NCBI GenBank assembly: GCA_003228415.1
Contig: QIDL01000066.1
Span: 1-6,219 of the forward strand
Source: Gammaproteobacteria bacterium
Lineage (GTDB): Bacteria > Pseudomonadota > Gammaproteobacteria > Pseudomonadales > Azotimanducaceae
Length of the DNA stretch: 6,219 bases
Direction of reading: 5' to 3'
Shown: positions 4,923 through 6,219 of the stretch, piece after piece
Layout: each line of letters begins with the position of its first letter
Position numbering within the stretch: position 1 is the stretch's first letter
Translations under genes and position numbers: made by a program
Notes under the pieces: generated by a model
What the model saw: only the letters and a program-made list of their open reading frames with translations
The model's database searches: none
Told to the model about the DNA's origin: nothing

Positions 4923-6219
4923 CTAGGTGCCCGTCCAGCGGTAGGTGATGTCGATACCATAGAATCGCGGATACAGGTAGGTAGCCGTCTGCGCCCAGTT
5001 GTCTCCAGCGTTACCGGCACCGACACCGCGGGCACGACCCTCGTCGGTGAGGTTGTCCACGAAACCGCGAACGTACCAGCGATCCTGGTTGTCACGCCAG
5101 GTGAGTGACATATCCAACCGATAGCGATCCGGCACCTTATCGACCGAGCGCTTGATGCCGCTGTCGTAGAAAGACCCGGTGTAGGAAAAGGAGCCGCTGA
5201 GGGTGACCACACCGGCAGAGAATGGCCAGTCGTACCAGCTGTATACCGTTGCCTTGTTGCGCGGAATGCGCTTCAAGTCGTTGCCCTTGAGGTTGACGAC
5301 GGTGGCGTTGGAGGTGATGCCGGTAATGGGATCCACATCCTGGAACAACGCTTCCGGTCTCGCGGGGTCGTCGTCCTCGACCACGAACAGGTCAGATCTG
5401 TATTCGGTTGCCGTGTATGAGTAGTTACCACCGATGGTCCAGTTATCGGTCGCCAGCCACAGCCCTTCAATCTCCCAGCCGATGTTGCGGGCGTCGTCCA
5501 CGTTCACCACCACATTCCGGTCCGTACCGGTTTCCGGTTGAAACTCGTTGACCTCGTCCTGATAGCCTGTGTAATCGTAGAGGTAGAGGGAAGAAAACAG
5601 TTGCAGCCGATCGTCGAACAGCGAACCTTTGTAGCCGATTTCAAAGGCCAGGACCTCCTCTTCATCGTAGGAAACCGATGTGCCCGTCTGGCCAGCGATG
5701 GGGTTGCCGTCCTCATCGAAGAAATCGGTCTGGGTATCCAGAAGACCCAGTGAGTAACCACCTGCGCGATAGCCGGTGGTGGCGCCGAAGTAGAACAGCG
5801 TATTTTCGTTGGGGGTCCAATCCATGTTGGCCCGCCAGGTGACCTTGCTCCACGATTTCTTGGACTTCTGCCCGGCATCCGCCCAGGAGATGGGTAGACC
5901 CTGCAGGCGCAGGGGCGTCGCGCAATCCGCGTCATCCAGCGCACAGGTCGGGATGATCGGGTTGTCGACATTGTAGGTTGGGGCAAATACGGCATTGCCC
6001 ATGAACATCTGCATGACCGCAATCTGAGTCAGGCCGGCATCCGCACAACTGGCGACGGCGAAGAAACCCTGGCAGACGCCTTCAAACGCCGGGTTGGAGG
6101 ACCCGTAGAAGCCGTTTTGTGGATCGTTCAGGTCGTTCTCGAAATAGCCGCCACGTTGCTCGGCGGCCTGTTTTTCGTCCCGCGCCCAGCGAATTCCCAA
6201 CGTCAGTGCCCAGTTCTCG
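4923..6219 (-). CDS. TonB-dependent outer-membrane receptor, C-terminal beta-barrel part, cut by the right edge
   Basis: The frame is open to the right edge and ends at TAG (4923-4925), giving 431 visible codons that start 'ENWALTLGIRWARDEKQ', a typical receptor barrel strand. Repeated amphipathic strands with aromatic girdles follow: 'WRANMDWTPNENTLFYFGA', 'TGYRAGGYSLG', 'AFEIGYKGSLFDDRLQLFSSLY', 'NIGWEIEGLWLATDNWTIGGNYSY', 'SFSYTGSFY', 'RYRLDMSLTW', 'WYVRGFVDNLTDE' and a last strand 'YPRFYGIDITYRW'. Receptors of this family are usually 700-850 aa, so signal peptide, TonB box and plug lie beyond the edge. They import scarce substrates (siderophores, vitamins, glycans, other organics) with TonB-ExbBD energy. 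Early in the visible part a long loop holds four cysteines (visible residues 49, 58, 92, 99), and the loops are rich in Asp/Glu. The chain ends ...YRWTGT and not in the usual terminal aromatic residue. Substrate unknown. The gene is convergent with the regulator, so shared regulation is not implied. Confidence 0.92.
   Translation of the reverse strand, partial: ENWALTLGIRWARDEKQAAEQRGGYFENDLNDPQNGFYGSSNPAFEGVCQGFFAVASCADAGLTQIAVMQMFMGNAVFAPTYNVDNPIIPTCALDDADCATPLRLQGLPISWADAGQKSKKSWSKVTWRANMDWTPNENTLFYFGATTGYRAGGYSLGLLDTQTDFFDEDGNPIAGQTGTSVSYDEEEVLAFEIGYKGSLFDDRLQLFSSLYLYDYTGYQDEVNEFQPETGTDRNVVVNVDDARNIGWEIEGLWLATDNWTIGGNYSYTATEYRSDLFVVEDDDPARPEALFQDVDPITGITSNATVVNLKGNDLKRIPRNKATVYSWYDWPFSAGVVTLSGSFSYTGSFYDSGIKRSVDKVPDRYRLDMSLTWRDNQDRWYVRGFVDNLTDEGRARGVGAGNAGDNWAQTATYLYPRFYGIDITYRWTGT

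Noticed and set aside
4814..5212. Minus-strand frame of 132 codons running past the receptor stop into the regulator's 3' end
   Set aside because: It is in another frame of the receptor gene, would read through the terminator hairpin, and has low-complexity Ser/Pro/Thr content.
5504..6022. Long minus-strand frame (172 codons), Arg/Ser/Pro-rich
   Set aside because: It is an off-frame reading of the TonB receptor gene. Composition is typical of GC-rich shadow frames and it lacks any domain.
1..6219. CRISPR arrays, tRNA/rRNA genes, insertion sequences, integrase or attachment sites
   Set aside because: No spaced repeats, no cloverleaf-like or rRNA segments and no transposase or integrase frames were recognised. 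Nearly all the window is accounted for by ordinary coding genes.

Overview
The window looks like chromosomal DNA of a Gram-negative bacterium. A TonB-dependent outer-membrane receptor requires an outer membrane, and its style (acidic loops, 'WRANMDWTPNENTLFYFGATTGYRAGGY'-type strands), next to an acyl-CoA ligase, acyl-CoA carboxylase genes and a GntR/FCD regulator, suggests a marine or environmental proteobacterium with broad carboxylic-acid catabolism. That placement is inference; no rRNA or marker gene is present.

Layout. Positions 1-3989 hold a tight minus-strand operon. In transcription order it encodes a free-standing 74-aa biotin carrier protein (3765-3989), a full-length 515-aa biotin-dependent carboxyltransferase (2221-3768, overlapping the carrier gene by ATGA), a 516-aa AMP-forming acyl-CoA synthetase (570-2120), and the N-terminal 186 codons of a second, different carboxyltransferase (559 to the left edge). 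Positions 3990-4157 are a divergent promoter region containing the palindrome TATTGT-GT-ACAATA. A GntR-family FCD-domain regulator is transcribed rightwards (4158-4832). It converges on the C-terminal 431 codons of a TonB-dependent receptor on the minus strand (4923 to the right edge), with a strong hairpin terminator between them.

How the genes may work together (inference). The ligase would activate a carboxylic acid to its CoA thioester. The carboxyltransferase(s) and biotin carrier would then carboxylate, transcarboxylate or decarboxylate that thioester or a breakdown product. The divergently encoded regulator would control the operon and itself through the palindrome. The receptor might import a related compound, but it is convergent to the regulator and need not belong to the same system. 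No biotin carboxylase is visible, so either it lies beyond the left edge or elsewhere, or the system is not a conventional ATP-dependent carboxylase.

The most notable points are the split carboxylase architecture with two non-identical carboxyltransferases, a tiny carrier with a symmetric CxC / CxxC cysteine pattern, and an FCD regulator that has lost three of the four usual metal ligands. The transport or enzyme substrate cannot be deduced from this sequence.
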